From Farysia itapuensis (lineage: Eukaryota > Basidiomycota > Ustilaginomycetes > Ustilaginales > Ustilaginaceae), in NCBI GenBank assembly GCA_023212645.1, contig JALBYC010000001.1, positions 558,001 to 622,000 on the forward strand: a stretch of 64,000 nucleotides of DNA, given 5' to 3'. Every line of letters starts with the position of its first letter. Position 1 is the stretch's first letter. This document shows positions 40,086-53,348 of the stretch, piece by piece. The notes under the pieces were generated by a model. That model worked only from the letters and a program-made list of their open reading frames with translations. It did no database searches and was not told where the DNA came from. Position numbers and translations under genes: made by a program.

Positions 40086-40597
40086 GCTGGCGACTGAAAT
40101 AAAGCGACGCGGAGGAGAGCGTGCAAGGGATACCGATGAAGCAGAGTAGTTGGCGCTCTCTTTTGCGAAGCACCTACGTAGTACCGGTCCGAGGGATACC
40201 GAGCGAAACGTACAGTGAGTAAAGAGCGTGGCCGTCGTCGTGCCTATAGTTACTGCTCTACGGCAAGTAGATAAGGACAGCCTGTAGGTGGACAGCGGTG
40301 GAAGGCTGAGTCGTAGTGTATGTGAGTCGACAAGTTCAGTCCAGTGACTCCAGTGCAGTCACATTAGATGCCTAACGTGCTCTTTTTTTCTTCTTCGCAT
40401 CTCAATTTCGCACGAATCATCTTTGGTGACCGGGCCTCAGTTCATTCCTCGGATGTCGGGTTTCGGCTTTGTCTAACCACCGAGCACCGACGCCAACCAA
40501 CACTCATACTCGCACTTTCGTAGGCCGATGTTTGCTCCCTCATCTGGCGCAGCCATGGCCTCCCAAGCGCAAATCTCGTGACTCAGCGTTGTATAGC
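40086..40597. promoter_or_regulatory. Divergent promoter of LeuRS and MED12, with uORFs
   Basis: This 512-bp region lies between divergent genes. In the MED12 leader, two short ATG-initiated ORFs precede the main start: 40453-40476 (7 codons plus stop) and 40528-40581 (17 codons plus stop). Both lie upstream of ATG 40598. A long C/T-rich segment occurs around 40380-40400. Nothing else was recognised. Confidence 0.5.
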
Positions 40598-43500
40598 ATG
40601 GCCGTATCCGTTTCGGCGCCGGCTGCCTCAAAGCCCGGTCCCTCGTCTGCAGTATCAACAAGCAGGGATGAGGAGCAACCAAAGCCGTACACGCAACATC
40701 CTCCTGACTGGCGCCCACCTCTGGATCCCAGCGGTCAGCGAGTGGGTGTCCCGGATATATACCCCACAAAACCCAATCAAGCCGAAGATGATCTCTCTCA
40801 GGACTCGGTCCGCAAAGGCTTCACGAATCGTCCGTCTGTCCTGAACGAGATTTTCTCCGCTTACGAGATGATTCACGCGCGTCTGAAATCGCGTCAAACC
40901 TTGGCCTCGCTCTCAGAGTGGTTCGATGAAGTTCTTGTTAGAAGAGACGAGCTAGAACGTCTCAACATTGCCACAAGCTCCTACAAACCGCCATCTCGAG
41001 TGACGCTCAATGAAGTCAAGCTGGCCAACTATGTCAAAGATCTGGCCGAGCCAAGTGTCCCCCTCTCGCGACTATCTAGAAATGTTCCGCATGGGTTCCG
41101 AGGGGAGAAGCTCTTCGAAATGCTGTGGGCCGGTGGAGCTGTCGCTCCGTCCGCTACAATGCTTGCCTCGACGGGATCGATGTCCCATTTCTCACCACGT
41201 ACACCAGCAGCAGCCACTACGCCGAACAGCACCGTCAACGCCTTGCCATCACCAAATTCTTCGCGCAAGAGCGTCGAGGCTTCTCGAGCAGTCTGGTTTG
41301 TACGAGCGCTCGGCGCTGCCGAGCTGACGTCTCTGCGGAACAAGTCTGCTGCCACAATCATCCCTGAGATGACAACGAATTTGTGCAATTGGATGTCCAA
41401 ACAGATTGCCGAACTTAGCTTGATACAGGTACCCGAATCTTCATTGATGCTTGGTACAGCGTTTTCCCCCGCCACTCCCGCGGATTCGTATTTGAATCCG
41501 CGTACACCTGGTAGCGTTGCAAACCGAACGCACAATCAGGTGCCGCGTATACACTCTCGTCCCAGCGCCGGCAACACTTCGCTCGGACCGGTGCGGGAGT
41601 ATTGCTCCATCTTGCAGAGCGAAGTTGACGAGGGGCGATGGGTTGCGAAGTGGTCATATAGTCTCACTCTGGCCCGTCATCTGCAGGCACAACAACTCCT
41701 TGATCGACCTGGCTTGGTCCGATGGGTTGTCGAAACTTTTGCGGCTTCCAACCTAGTGCAGCTCCCATTCATGCTCGAGCTTGTGCAAGAAGTTCTGAAC
41801 TTGATCACACAGAGGAGATGCTTCGCAAGACCGTTCTTGAAAGCCTTGCTAGAGCAGATATCTGCCCTCGACACACGTTTCGAGCGAAAATCCGGAGGAG
41901 ACTTGCGAAGGAGACTACTCTTACTTCTGCGTTTAGCCTGCGATTCTAATCCTGATGCCATAGTCAGCCCGCAGCTGTGGTACGAGCACTCCGCTACCCT
42001 CATCTCGCTTCTACGAGAGATGGATGCAGAGAACGATGCAATCGGACGCGTTTATCATGTCACTGCCGACTACGTCGAACAACTTCTCCGACCCAGAGCC
42101 GAACGTCTTCTACTCAGAAGACCGAGTGGCCAAGAAGAGGAAGCCTCTTCGTCTGCGTCATCTCTGCATCGAGACATTGCGGCGTTAGACTCATTTGATG
42201 TGAAGCTCATCGACCAGGTTTTCCTGTCATCACAGCAACTCGACGACACTCCTAGCCGGAAGGGAAATTCTTCGATCACCGATGCGGCGTGGTCTTCTCG
42301 CGTCGAAACGATCCTGACGTGGGCTTGCAGCGATCGCCGCTGTGGTATTGTGCGTCAGTACTTGGCTGCAACTCTGATAGAGAAGATCCGGTTCGGCGTG
42401 CCATGGGATGAACTGAGCGAAGGAAGCGACAATCTTTCCGTGCGCGCGACCGAGCTCGAGCAGCAGACCAAAAAGGCGCGACGGATAAATGTCGAGCCAA
42501 TGCTGATCAAATGGATGAGTGATGTAGAGCTTGCACTTTCGTCCGCCTCGGACACTAGCAGCTTGCCGCCATCGGACCCTACCTCCGTCCTGGCAACAGT
42601 TCAGGTGTCCTCCATCATCATTCTCGTAGGTGAACTTGCTCGACGAGGCATCTTTTCGTACACGAAGTATCTGCAACGCCTCATTGCAAGAGGAATGACC
42701 ACGTCGTTAACTCACGACAGAACCTCGGCCTCAGGAGCTCCCTCTTCGGAAGCACAACCGTCGAAAGATTCTCTACACCTGCGCCTGTTGCGCTCGCTTC
42801 CTCTGTACGATCAGCCCGAGTCGGTCTACCAACAGCGAAGACAGGCGATTTACGGTGATCGTCCAAAAGAGACGTACGAAGAAGCAGCAGAACGACGAGC
42901 CCTTCGTGAGCTCAAAGCCTTTCTCCCTTCCGTCTTTTCGACGGACGCAGCCTCTATACCCTTCGGTCACCTGGATGATGACTATGATACGTCGAGCGAG
43001 GCTGACACGACAGCTCTGCTGAACGAGCCTTTGGGTCGCGTTTGGTCAGCATCTCGCTACGTCAGATGCAACATCTTTCGCAGTGATCTGCTCCCTGCGT
43101 GTTTGATTCGTTTCGATGTGATGACTGGCCAAGACCTGACACGTATCGCAGCGGTCCTGGAAAAAGGGCAGGATTTTGAAGCTTTAGCTCAGCTCTTGGC
43201 CGCGCTCTTACTTCGCCCACTTTCCGACGGCCTGGCTCGGGCGACCTTCAACTTGGTCATTGCTTTCTCGCCAATTTGGCGTGCAATGGACATCATGTGC
43301 ACGCTTAATCAGCTTGTGCGGCAGCAACTCAATCACTCCAGTTCAATTCGAAACGATCGACAGGCTATTATGGCCAGTACAGCGCTTCTTCGGCTTCGAA
43401 CGCTGATCGAAGGGACTCCGAACCGCCGAGTCATGAACACGGGCGAGGTCTCGAACAGTTTCCTGCGACATAAAAGTGTCGAAGCTGCTCGAAGTCATGT

Positions 43501-46090
43501 GGAAACACTACTGAACAAGCTGTCAAAGAGTCAGTCCGTGGAACATGGCGAGCTCGCCGACAGACTGACCAAGCTTCGAGGTCTTTTGGGTCAGCCCGAC
43601 TCTCAAACAGACGAAGTCATTGAGCGAGCCATAATGGAAATTGTCCTTGAAAGACATGATTCAAATCTGATCTCACCAGCTGCCAAGGTTATTGAACAGC
43701 TTTACCTGGAAGCGTCCCTCGAAATTGACGAAAGACACGCTCGGTGGCTGGGAGATCTTGCAAGCCAAGTTGAGCAGCTTGCTGCTTCAGCAATTTCCTC
43801 GGGCAAACCCCGAAAACCGCTTTTTGCGCTGTTGACTCGTTTAGTGGCCCAAGGAACACTCAATCTGCAGGTCGTTGTCGACAATTTCGTCCTGCCCAGC
43901 CTACTAGGTCTCGTTAAGAAATTGACAGATCCGTCCGGACGCAGTGCGGATGCAGGTCCGCTCGTTCTAGACCTAGTGTCATTCTTGTTAAGTCTTCTAG
44001 CCCATATTTGTGGCTTTGACGACTGCTTATCGTGGCAGAGCAGTCGCGCTTTGGGAGCACAGACTGTACTACTGTTCACCCAGGAAAGTCTGCCATCCAT
44101 TCTTCGCATAGTCGGATGGCTTGTGTGTGCCACCGAGAGTGGCTCAGCTGCAGAGCCGTCCCAGAAAGCACAAATGGAAGCCTTTTGGCGGAAATTGCTT
44201 CAATCAAATGTCATGCAGATTCTATTTCGGCAGAATCCACGTAAGTTCCTACTTACACTCAAGGATGCCTGTAAGCCAATTTGGGGATGCAACCCGCACA
44301 GAGTTGCGGATCTCGTTATAGGATGTCTCGATAATGGCAATCTTCTGCTGAAGGACTCGACGACAATTTTGCCGACCGACTTTCAAGCGAGGCTGAACGG
44401 CTGGGACACTTCAGTAGTTGCCATGGAGCTCGTCGAAATATTTGAGCGTCTACAGGTCGCAGAGTCCAGCTTCCAGTCTCGAGCCGATTCCAAGACCAAG
44501 CTTCTAGCCTCCGGAATTTTTCGTGACATCTTCGTCGCCTATCCAGATATCGGACCTCAATTCCTTCGCGACTGCTCGTCGCCAGCCCTGACATCGAAGT
44601 TCGCCGATGTCGGCCTCAAATGTTTATTATCAGCAATTACAAGCGAGACTGCCGCGAAAGAGCTTGGACGAGACCAGCAAGCTGTTGCCGAAGCCACGGC
44701 TGCTGTTGTGTCCATCCCCGAGAGCGAAACATCAAAGGATCTGAACCAAAAATCGTCGGAGGCGTCCATAACTTTCCGAGCGCTAGTAAGGATGTGCGAG
44801 CATCAGTATGGCTTCAAATTCAGCGCAACGGATTCTGACACGTGCGTGCGCATCCTTCTGTACGTGGTCACCGCACTCGAGAAGGTTGCGGCGAAAGGAG
44901 TTGACGTACAAGGTCATTGTATCAATGACTTGTTGCAGGACACCGATGCGTTAGATATCTTGTCCCTCATTCTGAGGTTCAACTGTCTTTGGAGTAGCGC
45001 CATGAAGACGCTGACAGGACGTCTTGTCAAGTCTCTTTTGCACGTCACTCGCGAAGCTGGCAAGTCTGCAGAACTGGGTGCTCGTTTCATTGCTCTGAAT
45101 GACACTTCAGGCTTCGTCCTTGACGAAATACCTCCTGCTCTGATGGGAGTCTGTATCTCAGAGACGGAAGAGAAGATGGACGACCTGGATGCCATGCCAC
45201 CTCAGCGTGCCGAGAGATTCCAGCGTCTGTCCTTTGACCTCGAAAACGCTATGGCTGATAAGGATTTGATAACCGCTTGTAGTGCTGGTGCGGCACTTAC
45301 GAGAGGCTGGTACGCTGCAGGCGGTCCGAGTCCTTGGGAATGTTCCGAGTATGTCGGGAACGCTTCTACTGTTACACATGTGGGACCATCTGCAGCCATG
45401 GTCAGAACAGGAACGACTTCTTTGCTTCCTGGCAGTTCTTCCACACCTTCAGCCGCGCCTACAGTCGCAGCGGGCGAGTCTCGTTTCCCGACAGCACGAC
45501 TCGGGTGGCCCACCAAGCTAGCGCTCAACACGGCGCTCCCACTTTCGCTTCTGGGCATAAAGGTGACCAGGGATCTGGTACCGGACTACACAACTCCCGC
45601 GTCTGCTGGAGGCAACTCTGCCGTCAGCGCCGAAGGAGTTGCGGCCAGCACCAGTGTCTTTGATCCTGACAAGGACTCGGAAGCGTCGGCACCTTTGCCG
45701 CCGTACTTGGAATCTGAACGGTCTTATGGCGATCAAGTTGCTGGCGAGCCTTTATTCGCGCGCAACGTACGTAGAGGCCTGGGCCCACCGGCTCTGTCGG
45801 TGATCAAGAACAGCGCAATATCGACATCCCAGGCCGCAGTCACTTCTCCGTCGCACCTTGACTCAATTGGGGACTCGACCATCGTCGCGAAGGACTTGAA
45901 ATCGTCAAAGGAGCCTCCCAGTGATACAATTGCTGTTATCGATTTGACCTGGGACGATGAAGATACGGGTCGAAAAGGGCAACACAAGGCAACGGAAGAG
46001 GTAGACACAACTGCCAAGACACACGCGCGCGACATCGAGGATGTCGCCGCCCCCACAATCACGAAGAAACGCCGCCTCTCTAAGCGATAG
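40598..46090 (+). CDS. MED12: Mediator subunit 12 (Srb8)
   Basis: This subunit of the Mediator kinase module works with Cdk8, cyclin C and Med13 to regulate RNA polymerase II transcription. The 1830-aa protein starts at ATG 40598; the upstream frame has only a TTG, so I chose the first ATG. The N-terminal Med12 signature [16 protein letters not shown], then [15 protein letters not shown], is clear. [13 protein letters not shown] motif and a long helical middle part follow. The C-terminal region is disordered and acidic, ending KKRRLSKR. Single exon of 5.5 kb. Identification rests on the N-terminal block. Confidence 0.88.
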   Translation: MAVSVSAPAASKPGPSSAVSTSRDEEQPKPYTQHPPDWRPPLDPSGQRVGVPDIYPTKPNQAEDDLSQDSVRKGFTNRPSVLNEIFSAYEMIHARLKSRQTLASLSEWFDEVLVRRDELERLNIATSSYKPPSRVTLNEVKLANYVKDLAEPSVPLSRLSRNVPHGFRGEKLFEMLWAGGAVAPSATMLASTGSMSHFSPRTPAAATTPNSTVNALPSPNSSRKSVEASRAVWFVRALGAAELTSLRNKSAATIIPEMTTNLCNWMSKQIAELSLIQVPESSLMLGTAFSPATPADSYLNPRTPGSVANRTHNQVPRIHSRPSAGNTSLGPVREYCSILQSEVDEGRWVAKWSYSLTLARHLQAQQLLDRPGLVRWVVETFAASNLVQLPFMLELVQEVLNLITQRRCFARPFLKALLEQISALDTRFERKSGGDLRRRLLLLLRLACDSNPDAIVSPQLWYEHSATLISLLREMDAENDAIGRVYHVTADYVEQLLRPRAERLLLRRPSGQEEEASSSASSLHRDIAALDSFDVKLIDQVFLSSQQLDDTPSRKGNSSITDAAWSSRVETILTWACSDRRCGIVRQYLAATLIEKIRFGVPWDELSEGSDNLSVRATELEQQTKKARRINVEPMLIKWMSDVELALSSASDTSSLPPSDPTSVLATVQVSSIIILVGELARRGIFSYTKYLQRLIARGMTTSLTHDRTSASGAPSSEAQPSKDSLHLRLLRSLPLYDQPESVYQQRRQAIYGDRPKETYEEAAERRALRELKAFLPSVFSTDAASIPFGHLDDDYDTSSEADTTALLNEPLGRVWSASRYVRCNIFRSDLLPACLIRFDVMTGQDLTRIAAVLEKGQDFEALAQLLAALLLRPLSDGLARATFNLVIAFSPIWRAMDIMCTLNQLVRQQLNHSSSIRNDRQAIMASTALLRLRTLIEGTPNRRVMNTGEVSNSFLRHKSVEAARSHVETLLNKLSKSQSVEHGELADRLTKLRGLLGQPDSQTDEVIERAIMEIVLERHDSNLISPAAKVIEQLYLEASLEIDERHARWLGDLASQVEQLAASAISSGKPRKPLFALLTRLVAQGTLNLQVVVDNFVLPSLLGLVKKLTDPSGRSADAGPLVLDLVSFLLSLLAHICGFDDCLSWQSSRALGAQTVLLFTQESLPSILRIVGWLVCATESGSAAEPSQKAQMEAFWRKLLQSNVMQILFRQNPRKFLLTLKDACKPIWGCNPHRVADLVIGCLDNGNLLLKDSTTILPTDFQARLNGWDTSVVAMELVEIFERLQVAESSFQSRADSKTKLLASGIFRDIFVAYPDIGPQFLRDCSSPALTSKFADVGLKCLLSAITSETAAKELGRDQQAVAEATAAVVSIPESETSKDLNQKSSEASITFRALVRMCEHQYGFKFSATDSDTCVRILLYVVTALEKVAAKGVDVQGHCINDLLQDTDALDILSLILRFNCLWSSAMKTLTGRLVKSLLHVTREAGKSAELGARFIALNDTSGFVLDEIPPALMGVCISETEEKMDDLDAMPPQRAERFQRLSFDLENAMADKDLITACSAGAALTRGWYAAGGPSPWECSEYVGNASTVTHVGPSAAMVRTGTTSLLPGSSSTPSAAPTVAAGESRFPTARLGWPTKLALNTALPLSLLGIKVTRDLVPDYTTPASAGGNSAVSAEGVAASTSVFDPDKDSEASAPLPPYLESERSYGDQVAGEPLFARNVRRGLGPPALSVIKNSAISTSQAAVTSPSHLDSIGDSTIVAKDLKSSKEPPSDTIAVIDLTWDDEDTGRKGQHKATEEVDTTAKTHARDIEDVAAPTITKKRRLSKR

Positions 46091-46174
46091 AGATAGTCAA
46101 TTGTACCATCATAGCAATGTTGCACAATGTGTTTGAGTAGATCAGTCCATCTAAAGAGTATTGACCAGCCGGTG

Positions 46175-46808
46175 CTACGCGAACTGGATGGGAAAAGGTA
46201 ACGTCAGTAAAGGCCCTTGGTCTTTCTGTGCACTTGAAGATGTTGAGACTTACAGTGCCAAGATATGATTCAGCGACGATTCGCGCTCTCGCGTTCAAAG
46301 AGAGCTTCATTTCTGAGATCTCCTTGTCCACCTCTTCCATGAATTGGATGATGAAGTCGACGAGTTTGTGTTTGAGCATGGTTTCTGAGTGGAAGTTGGT
46401 GATGAGGAAGCTGATGTCGTATCCGGTCACTGGTTTCCTTCGCAGGATAACAAAGGACTCTGCACGTTGCATGAGGAAGCGGGTGAACTTGTGAGCAAGG
46501 ATGCGCTCGATCTCATCGGCTTGCTTGATACGGATGCTGACTCGAACTGAGTTGACGGATGGCTCGATGAAGACCTTTTCGTTTTCATTACGCGAGATGG
46601 TGAGTGGTAGGAGCAATACTTCTTTTGACGAGCGAGCTTCGACTTCGGGCTTGTTGTGACGCTCAACGACCTGCGAAGCAAAGTTCTCGAGGGTCATGGC
46701 AGCTGTCAAAGTAGAGCGCACGCATGACAGGTACGGACGAAGGGTGTTGGACTGATGTGAACGTGTCAGCTGAGCTCGCTTGCCAATTTGAGACATCTAA
46801 CTTACCAT
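46175..46808 (-). CDS. ARC19: Arp2/3 complex subunit 4 (ARPC4, Arc19)
   Basis: This core scaffold of the Arp2/3 actin-nucleating complex is encoded by three exons on the minus strand: 46808-46806 (the start codon ATG alone), 46751-46254, and a 9-nt final exon 46183-46175 (TTCGCGTAG). Introns are 54 and 70 nt, with GTAAGT donors. The joined 169-aa protein matches the 168-aa human protein in length. Hallmarks are [53 protein letters not shown] and a long C-terminal helix ending AESYLGTFA. Convergent with MED12 at 84 bp. Confidence 0.95.
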
Positions 46809-47851
46809 GATGCTGATCTGTCTACTTTGTCAGTATCTAATGGTCGCAGGTGAAGGAAACCAAAAGAACCTAATTGATGGCAGTGAGCGGGACACAAGGG
46901 CGAGAAGTAAGATGGGGGGTGGTTGGTGGAGTTGCTTCGGTCCGTGCGATCTTGAGCCCGATTCAATCGTACGAGTATGATTTGGACCCTTACATTTCTT
47001 CATGCTATGCCGTGTTGCACTTTTCCGGGTCCAGTGTCTGTTCCTGTCTGGCAAAGTCTGTCCATCTCTCTCTGTGCTTTCGAGCTGGGAGTTAGCTGAT
47101 TGCTGGCTGCTCATGATTCGGCGCAGACAAGCGTCAAAGGATTTGTCGACACTAGCTCAAAAAGGATGTGTGATGGCCAGCGCCGACGCGTATAAGACTT
47201 TGATTTGATCTGAGCTTTGCCCCTCGCCTCGAGTTCAGCGAAATGATGATAGACACGCTCGCTACCACTAATTCCTCCAAGTCGGTTAGCGAAACACGCA
47301 GATGGTCAAACAAGAACTGTAATTTCCTCCTAAGACAGTCACAGTGTGTTATGATCTGGGTTTCCTCATGGAATCTAAGGGGAATCAAGAGTCGAGTGTT
47401 GACGTGGTTGGGGATTAGAAGCGTCGACGCCAACATTCAGGCCGTGCTCGCTACCGAGGTCGTGTGAAGCATGCGTTGTTGTCCTGTGCTCAAAAAAACC
47501 CTTTTTTCCGCACCGGTCCCGACGATTGGATTCGGCTGGTCGTCATCTGATCCGTCGAGCAAAGATCGTGATCGCGATCCGTGTTGCTCTGTCTGACGCT
47601 GTTCGTTCCTACTTTTGACGCTTGCTTCCCATTTCCTTTATTATTTTCTTCCCCCTCCTCACCTCCGCTCACATCCTCTATTTCCCGTTCCCGTCAGCCA
47701 TGCACACATAGAACACCATCGTCCAACCACTCACCCACCAACAACTGCGTCCCTCTCTTGAGCCGGTCGTCTCACTAGCATCTCTCTCCCAGATACGCAG
47801 CCGAGCCTGTACGGCATCATTGCTGCGCCTGGTAGGCCGCTCTGTCCTGAC
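46809..47851. other. Long divergent region of ARPC4 and CHD1
   Basis: This 1,043-bp stretch is the largest gene-free span in the window. The CHD1 side (47600-47780) is pyrimidine-rich, as in a strong 5' leader. Short minus-strand frames (46830-47114, 47152-47436) have no recognisable features. I found no RNA gene or repeat. Confidence 0.4.
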
Positions 47852-50800
47852 ATGTCTAGTACGTAGGCCACTAGCTTCCGAATGCCCAAATTAGCTCTCT
47901 GACACCCCTTTCTTCCAGATTTAGCTCCAAAGCTCAAGCTGAAGAACCTAGCTTCCGCTGGTGCCTTTCCGAGACCAGATGCTGCGTCCAATTCTAGACC
48001 TGGTGTAGAGCAGCTCAAGAGCAGCAGCATTGTACAAGACCAGGAGACCAAACCACAAGGCAGTCGCGCCAGGCGAGACTCTTCGCCACTTACGGACGCT
48101 TCTGCACCCCCTTCCAGCTCTGCAGAAGACGCCGAGGGGGAAGAGCAAGAAGACTACGATGACGAACCAGAAGATGACGAGGAGGAAGAGGAAGATTTCA
48201 TCAAGCCTACACATCAGCAGGTCGATCGTCTCCGGGCCGCATCGTCCTCCTCATCACGCAACAGCTCTCCCTCTCGATCTTCTTCCAAAAATGCACGCAA
48301 TCATCTCGTAGAAGCGGAATATGATCCAGATCTGTACGGCCTGAGAAGGTCGGGCCGCGCCAATCGAAAATCCTATCTCGACACAAACGATGAGGGACCC
48401 GATTCTGACCAAGATGCAAACACTTCTGTCTCTTCGCGCCGTCGACACCTTGTCAAGGGCGGCCGAGCTTCAGTCCGCAGCTCGGTCCAGGCGACTGACG
48501 ACGACAACGCGGACGACGACAACGATGATAGCGATGATCTAGATGACGAATTCGGCCCGGCACGAGGCAAAAGGAAATCGAAGAACAAGCGCTCGACCTT
48601 CCGATTATCTTCCGCTGACCTGGAAGCGTCTCGCATCTCCAGTCGAAACGGCAAGAGAATTCCAAATTATACCGATGACTACGCAGAACTCGGCGAGGAC
48701 GATCCCTTTGAGGACGAGGCGGAAAGGACAGCGCAGAGGAAAGCTGCTGCCTCAGGTGCCCTCGAAGAAGAAGAAGACGTCATTGAGAGCATCGTCGGCC
48801 ATGAGCGACACGAAGATAGGACCGGCGATGCAGAAGACATCCCAACCCAGAACCTTCGCTTCATCGTGAAGTGGAAGGGTTACTCTCACCTTCACAATAC
48901 TCACGAGACATACGACTTCCTCAAACGCTACAGGGGATTCAAGCGTGTCGACAACTATATCAAAGGAGTCTTCTACCGTATGAAAGCACTACTCGCCGAT
49001 CCGAGTGCATCAAGAGAAGATCTTGAAGCGATTCAGATCGAAAAAGAGAGGCAGCTCGAGATGATCGAAAGCTTCAAGACAGTCGAGCGCGTCATTGCTC
49101 AAAGAAACAACCCGGCCAACAAGGAGATCCCTTACTCACATCTTGCCTATCTGGTCAAGTGGAAAGGATTACCTTACGCTGATTGCACCTGGGAAGCCGA
49201 GGAGGAGATCAAGGAGATTGCCCAAGATGCCATCGAACGCTATCTTGAGCGTTCCACTTCCAGCACCGTACCCTATCGTTCCCAGACTTTCTCTCAGGGA
49301 CGACCCAAATATACTCGTATGACAGAACAACCAGCTTTCATCAAATCGGGCACGCTCAAAGACTTTCAGATGACCGGTCTGAACTGGCTCGCCTATCTGT
49401 GGAGCAAGAACGAGAACGGCATCCTTGCCGACGAGATGGGCCTCGGAAAGACGGTGCAGACAGTCTCGTTCCTGTCCTACCTTTTCCACTCTTGCTACCA
49501 GTATGGCCCCTTCCTTGTTGTTGTACCGCTATCGACGCTGCCGGCGTGGATGAACCAATTCGAGTTCTGGGCACCTGATCTCAACGTGATTTCGTACATG
49601 GGAAACAGCGCCAGTCGAGAGGCTATCCGGGAGCACGAATTCGGCCCTCCCAAGAAGATGAAGTTCAACGTGCTCGTCACCACATACGAATTCATCCTCA
49701 AAGATCGAGCCGAGCTTGCTCCCATCAAGTGGCAATTCCTCGCTGTCGATGAGGCGCACCGTCTGAAGAACTCTGATGCACAGCTGTACGAGGCTCTGAA
49801 CAGTTTTCCAGCAGCTGGAAAGTTGCTGATCACCGGCACACCATTGCAAAACAACGTGAAAGAGCTGATCGCCTTGCTCCATTTCTTGCGGCCCGATCAA
49901 TTCACCCTCGATGTCGACTTTGACATCAACGACGTCGATCAGGCCAAGATCAAAGAATTGCACGAGAAGCTCGACAATGTCATGCTTCGACGTCTGAAAA
50001 AGGACGTGGTGAAGGAACTTCCGACCAAGTCGGAAAAAATCTTGCGAGTCGAGATGTCTGCCATGCAGCAGCGCATGTACAAGGCAATTCTCACGCGCAA
50101 CTATTCGCTGCTCAGCGGAGCAAGCACAGCACAATTCTCGCTGCTCAACATTGCCATTGAGCTCAAGAAAGCATCCAACCATCCGTATCTCTTCGACGGC
50201 ACCGAGAACATTTCCGAAAGCCGCGAAGAAACACTGAAGGGCCTGGTGACGCACAGCGGCAAGATGGTCTTGTTGGACAAACTCCTCGCGCGACTCAAGG
50301 CTGACGGACACCGTGTCCTTATTTTCAGTCAAATGGTGCGAATGCTCGACATTCTTTCCGACTACATGTCGCTTAGAGGATACATCCATCAACGACTAGA
50401 TGGTACCGTCTCGTCGGAGATTCGCAAAAAGGCGATCGAGCACTTTAACGCTGAGGGCTCCCCCGACTTCGCGTTTTTGCTGTCTACGCGTGCGGGTGGT
50501 CTGGGAATCAATCTCGAGACTGCAGACACGGTCATCATTTTCGACAGTGACTGGAATCCTCAGAACGACCTACAGGCCATGGCGCGTGCTCACCGGCTAA
50601 ACTCCAAGTTCCACGTCAGCGTGTTCCGCTTCCTTACCAAGGACACTGTGGAAGAGGACGTGTTGGAGCGCGCCAAACGCAAGATGGTGCTCGAGTATGC
50701 CATCATCAATCAAATGGACACTTCGGGCACCAACTTCGCTCCCAAGTCAGCCGGCGCCAAGAACACAACGCAATTCAGCAAGGAAGAGCTCGGAGCAATT

Positions 50801-53065
50801 CTCAAGTTTGGCGCTCAAAATATGTTCAAGAGCGATACCGAGGACGGCCAGCAGAGAAAGCTTGACGAAATGGATCTCGACGATATACTGTCCCATGCTG
50901 AAGCACACGAGACTGAAGTGGATCCTACGGGCAGTTCCGCAGGTGGCCAGGGCTTCTTGCAGTCCTTTGCGCAGGTGCAAGATTTCAAAGCCGATATTAG
51001 CTGGGACGACATTATCCCAGTCGAGGAGCGTCAGAAGGTGGAAGAAGAGGAACGCAAGAAGGCGGTAGAAGAGGCTGCAGCTGCCAGCTCAAGTCGACGC
51101 CGAGCAGCCGCACAGGTTGCTCCTGGCACCTATGATAACGGCGAAGCAGACGATCTAACCACGTCTCCATCCGCGGCCAAAGACGCAGCACAAAAGCGCT
51201 CGCGCAAGACGGCAGCGCAACGGTCCGTAGAAATGAAGGAACGCGATCTGCGCGTACTGATTCGAGGTATTCAGCGCTGGGGTGACATCCGCTACAGGAC
51301 AGAGCCAATCATCAAAGAAGGCAAATTGCAGGACAAAAATCGTCAAGTTCTCTACCAGATTTCCGACGAGCTGGTAAAGACCTGTGAAGAAGCTGTGGCA
51401 GAACACCTCGCTTTCATGAAAGGCAAGCAAGAACGAGGCGAGGACATCTCTTCTGCGCTCCGACAAAAGGCTGTGCTGGTCTCGTGCCGCGGTATCACTG
51501 GCATCAATGCTGAGACGGTGCTCACGCGTCACTACGATCTGCGTCTTATCGCAGAAATCCTAGATGGCGCCGAAGATCCGCTTGATTGGAGGGTGCCGAT
51601 TGAGCACTTGAAGGCAACATTGAACTGGGCCGGCGGTTGGGATGCTCAGGATGATGCCATGCTGCTGGTCGGCATTTGGAGACACGGCTTTGGCGCCTGG
51701 GAGCAAATAGAAGCGGATCCCGATCTCAACATGAAGGGCAAATTCTTCCTTGAAGAGGGCAAGAAGGCTAACCAGGATCCGCAAACGGCAGAAAAAGATA
51801 CCGCTCCCAGTGGAACCTCGGGTCCTCCGCAGGGTAAGCCTCGCCCGATACCAAATGCAATCCATCTGGTTCGAAGAGGAGATTATCTGCTCAAGGTACT
51901 TCGAGACCTAGAGGACAGCACAAAGTCCCCACAAAAGACTGCGGTAGACTCTGGAGGCAGCAAGATCTTGAAGCGAGTCAAGAAGAGTCCTTCGCCACAT
52001 CGGTCCCCAGCGCCAGCTGGTGGCAAGGCGGGTCGACACTCTAACTCGGCTGCAGACAAACGACGTTCCGCTCCTACATATACTTCGGAGTCATCAGACG
52101 AGGGCGAGTACTCGAGTATGGATGAGGGCGAATGTAAGGAGCTTATGCGACCCTGCAAGAAGCAACTCAAGCGTCTTCGTGATGGTACGGACCATCTTGA
52201 CCGAGATCAGAAAGTCAACGTGCTCAAAGAGTGCCTGTCAGGCATTGGAGGACATATTGATCATCTGTTGGAAACCAAGTTTGCCAGCTTGTCGGCCAAA
52301 GAGAAGGACCGGTGGTTCCACCACCTGTGGGCTTTTTCGGCCTTTTTCTGGCCCAAACGAGTCAAACCGTCCAAGCTGCGCGCCATCTTCAACAAGCTGG
52401 TTATGAACGGGCCTGGCAAACCTGCTACTCCCGCACCTGGCGGTTCTGCTACTCCTGCTCCGACTACGACACCTGCTCCCGCTGTGAAAGCTTCGCCAGC
52501 CGCACCCGCGGCAACTTCTGTGCCTGTCACCAGCACGGCCGCTGAATCTCCCAAGGATATTCCTCGAGTCAAGGCTGAAGATGTGCCGCCTGCTGTCGAA
52601 GGTGGACATAATCATGCTGCCGCAACGTCAGGTGCTTTAGAGACGAAGCGAAAAGCTCACCCGCTGCAGGACGCGCCCATCCCGAAGAAGCCACGAACTT
52701 CCATGGAGCCTAGCTCAGGACGAGGCTACAGCAACGGCTACCACGAGTATGGAGACCGACTTTCTCATCCTCCGTCCAACTACCAGCAACAGCATGGCGG
52801 GTATGGACATAATTCGCCCCCCTCTCAGCACTATGTCGGCGGAGGCCGTGAGTCTTACCCGCATGTCTATCACGATCGACGTGATCCGCCGTACAGGGAC
52901 GGACGAGATCGGGACTACCGCGACGCAAGATATTCTTATCCTCCTCCACCTTCCAGAGGCGGTCACGGTGTGGGACCGCCGCCTGCTCCTCCCTCTAGCG
53001 GCGCGTATGGAGGCTATCCTCCGTACCCGCCGCCCTCGCAGCATGCATACGACTATCGCCGCTGA
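47852..53065 (+). CDS. CHD1: Chromodomain helicase DNA-binding protein CHD1
   Basis: This ATP-dependent nucleosome-spacing remodeller travels with RNA polymerase II. I read two exons: ATGTCTA (47852-47858), a 60-nt intron, then 47919-53065, giving 1717 aa. The upstream frame is open to the splice site with no stop. Acidic N-terminus 1-300. Tandem chromodomains are at about 317-365 ([12 protein letters not shown]) and 405-450 ([16 protein letters not shown]). The SNF2 ATPase begins near 490, with DEMGLGKT at 507-514, DEAH near 611 and the helicase C-terminal lobe ending near 950. A SANT/SLIDE-like region and a CHCT (DUF4208) domain ([15 protein letters not shown]) follow. The tail is Pro/Tyr/Gly-rich with RGG-like arginines. 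Confidence 0.94.
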
Positions 53066-53348
53066 TCGACTCCTGACCAATCTGTAGCTCGTAGCAACTT
53101 TAGCAATCACAAATCACGTACATGAAAACTTTGAATCGATCGGGTATTAGTGTGTGCATATCGGGCGGCATGGTCAGTGCTTTAAACCAACACCTCTGAA
53201 CATCACAACCAACACCCATCGCCTCCCGCTGCTCATCATCCCACCACAGCATCACAGCGTTCCGTAGCCTCTGCACTAACTCGAAGCTCTTGGATGACTG
53301 GCGCTTGAGCCCCAAATGGTCTAAGCTGCCGACGTATATGTGGCCGAG
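53066..53348. promoter_or_regulatory. Upstream region of the LysM gene, with overlapping uORF
   Basis: This 283-bp stretch lies between CHD1 and the LysM gene. The main ATG (53349) is overlapped out of frame by a short ORF, ATG 53338 to TGA 53368-53370. No other feature was recognised. Confidence 0.45.

Noticed and set aside
46830..47114. 94-codon minus-strand ORF upstream of ARPC4
   Set aside because: It is low complexity with no family features, and probably is the ARPC4 leader.
49529..50392. 287-codon minus-strand ORF
   Set aside because: It is antisense to the CHD1 ATPase domain.
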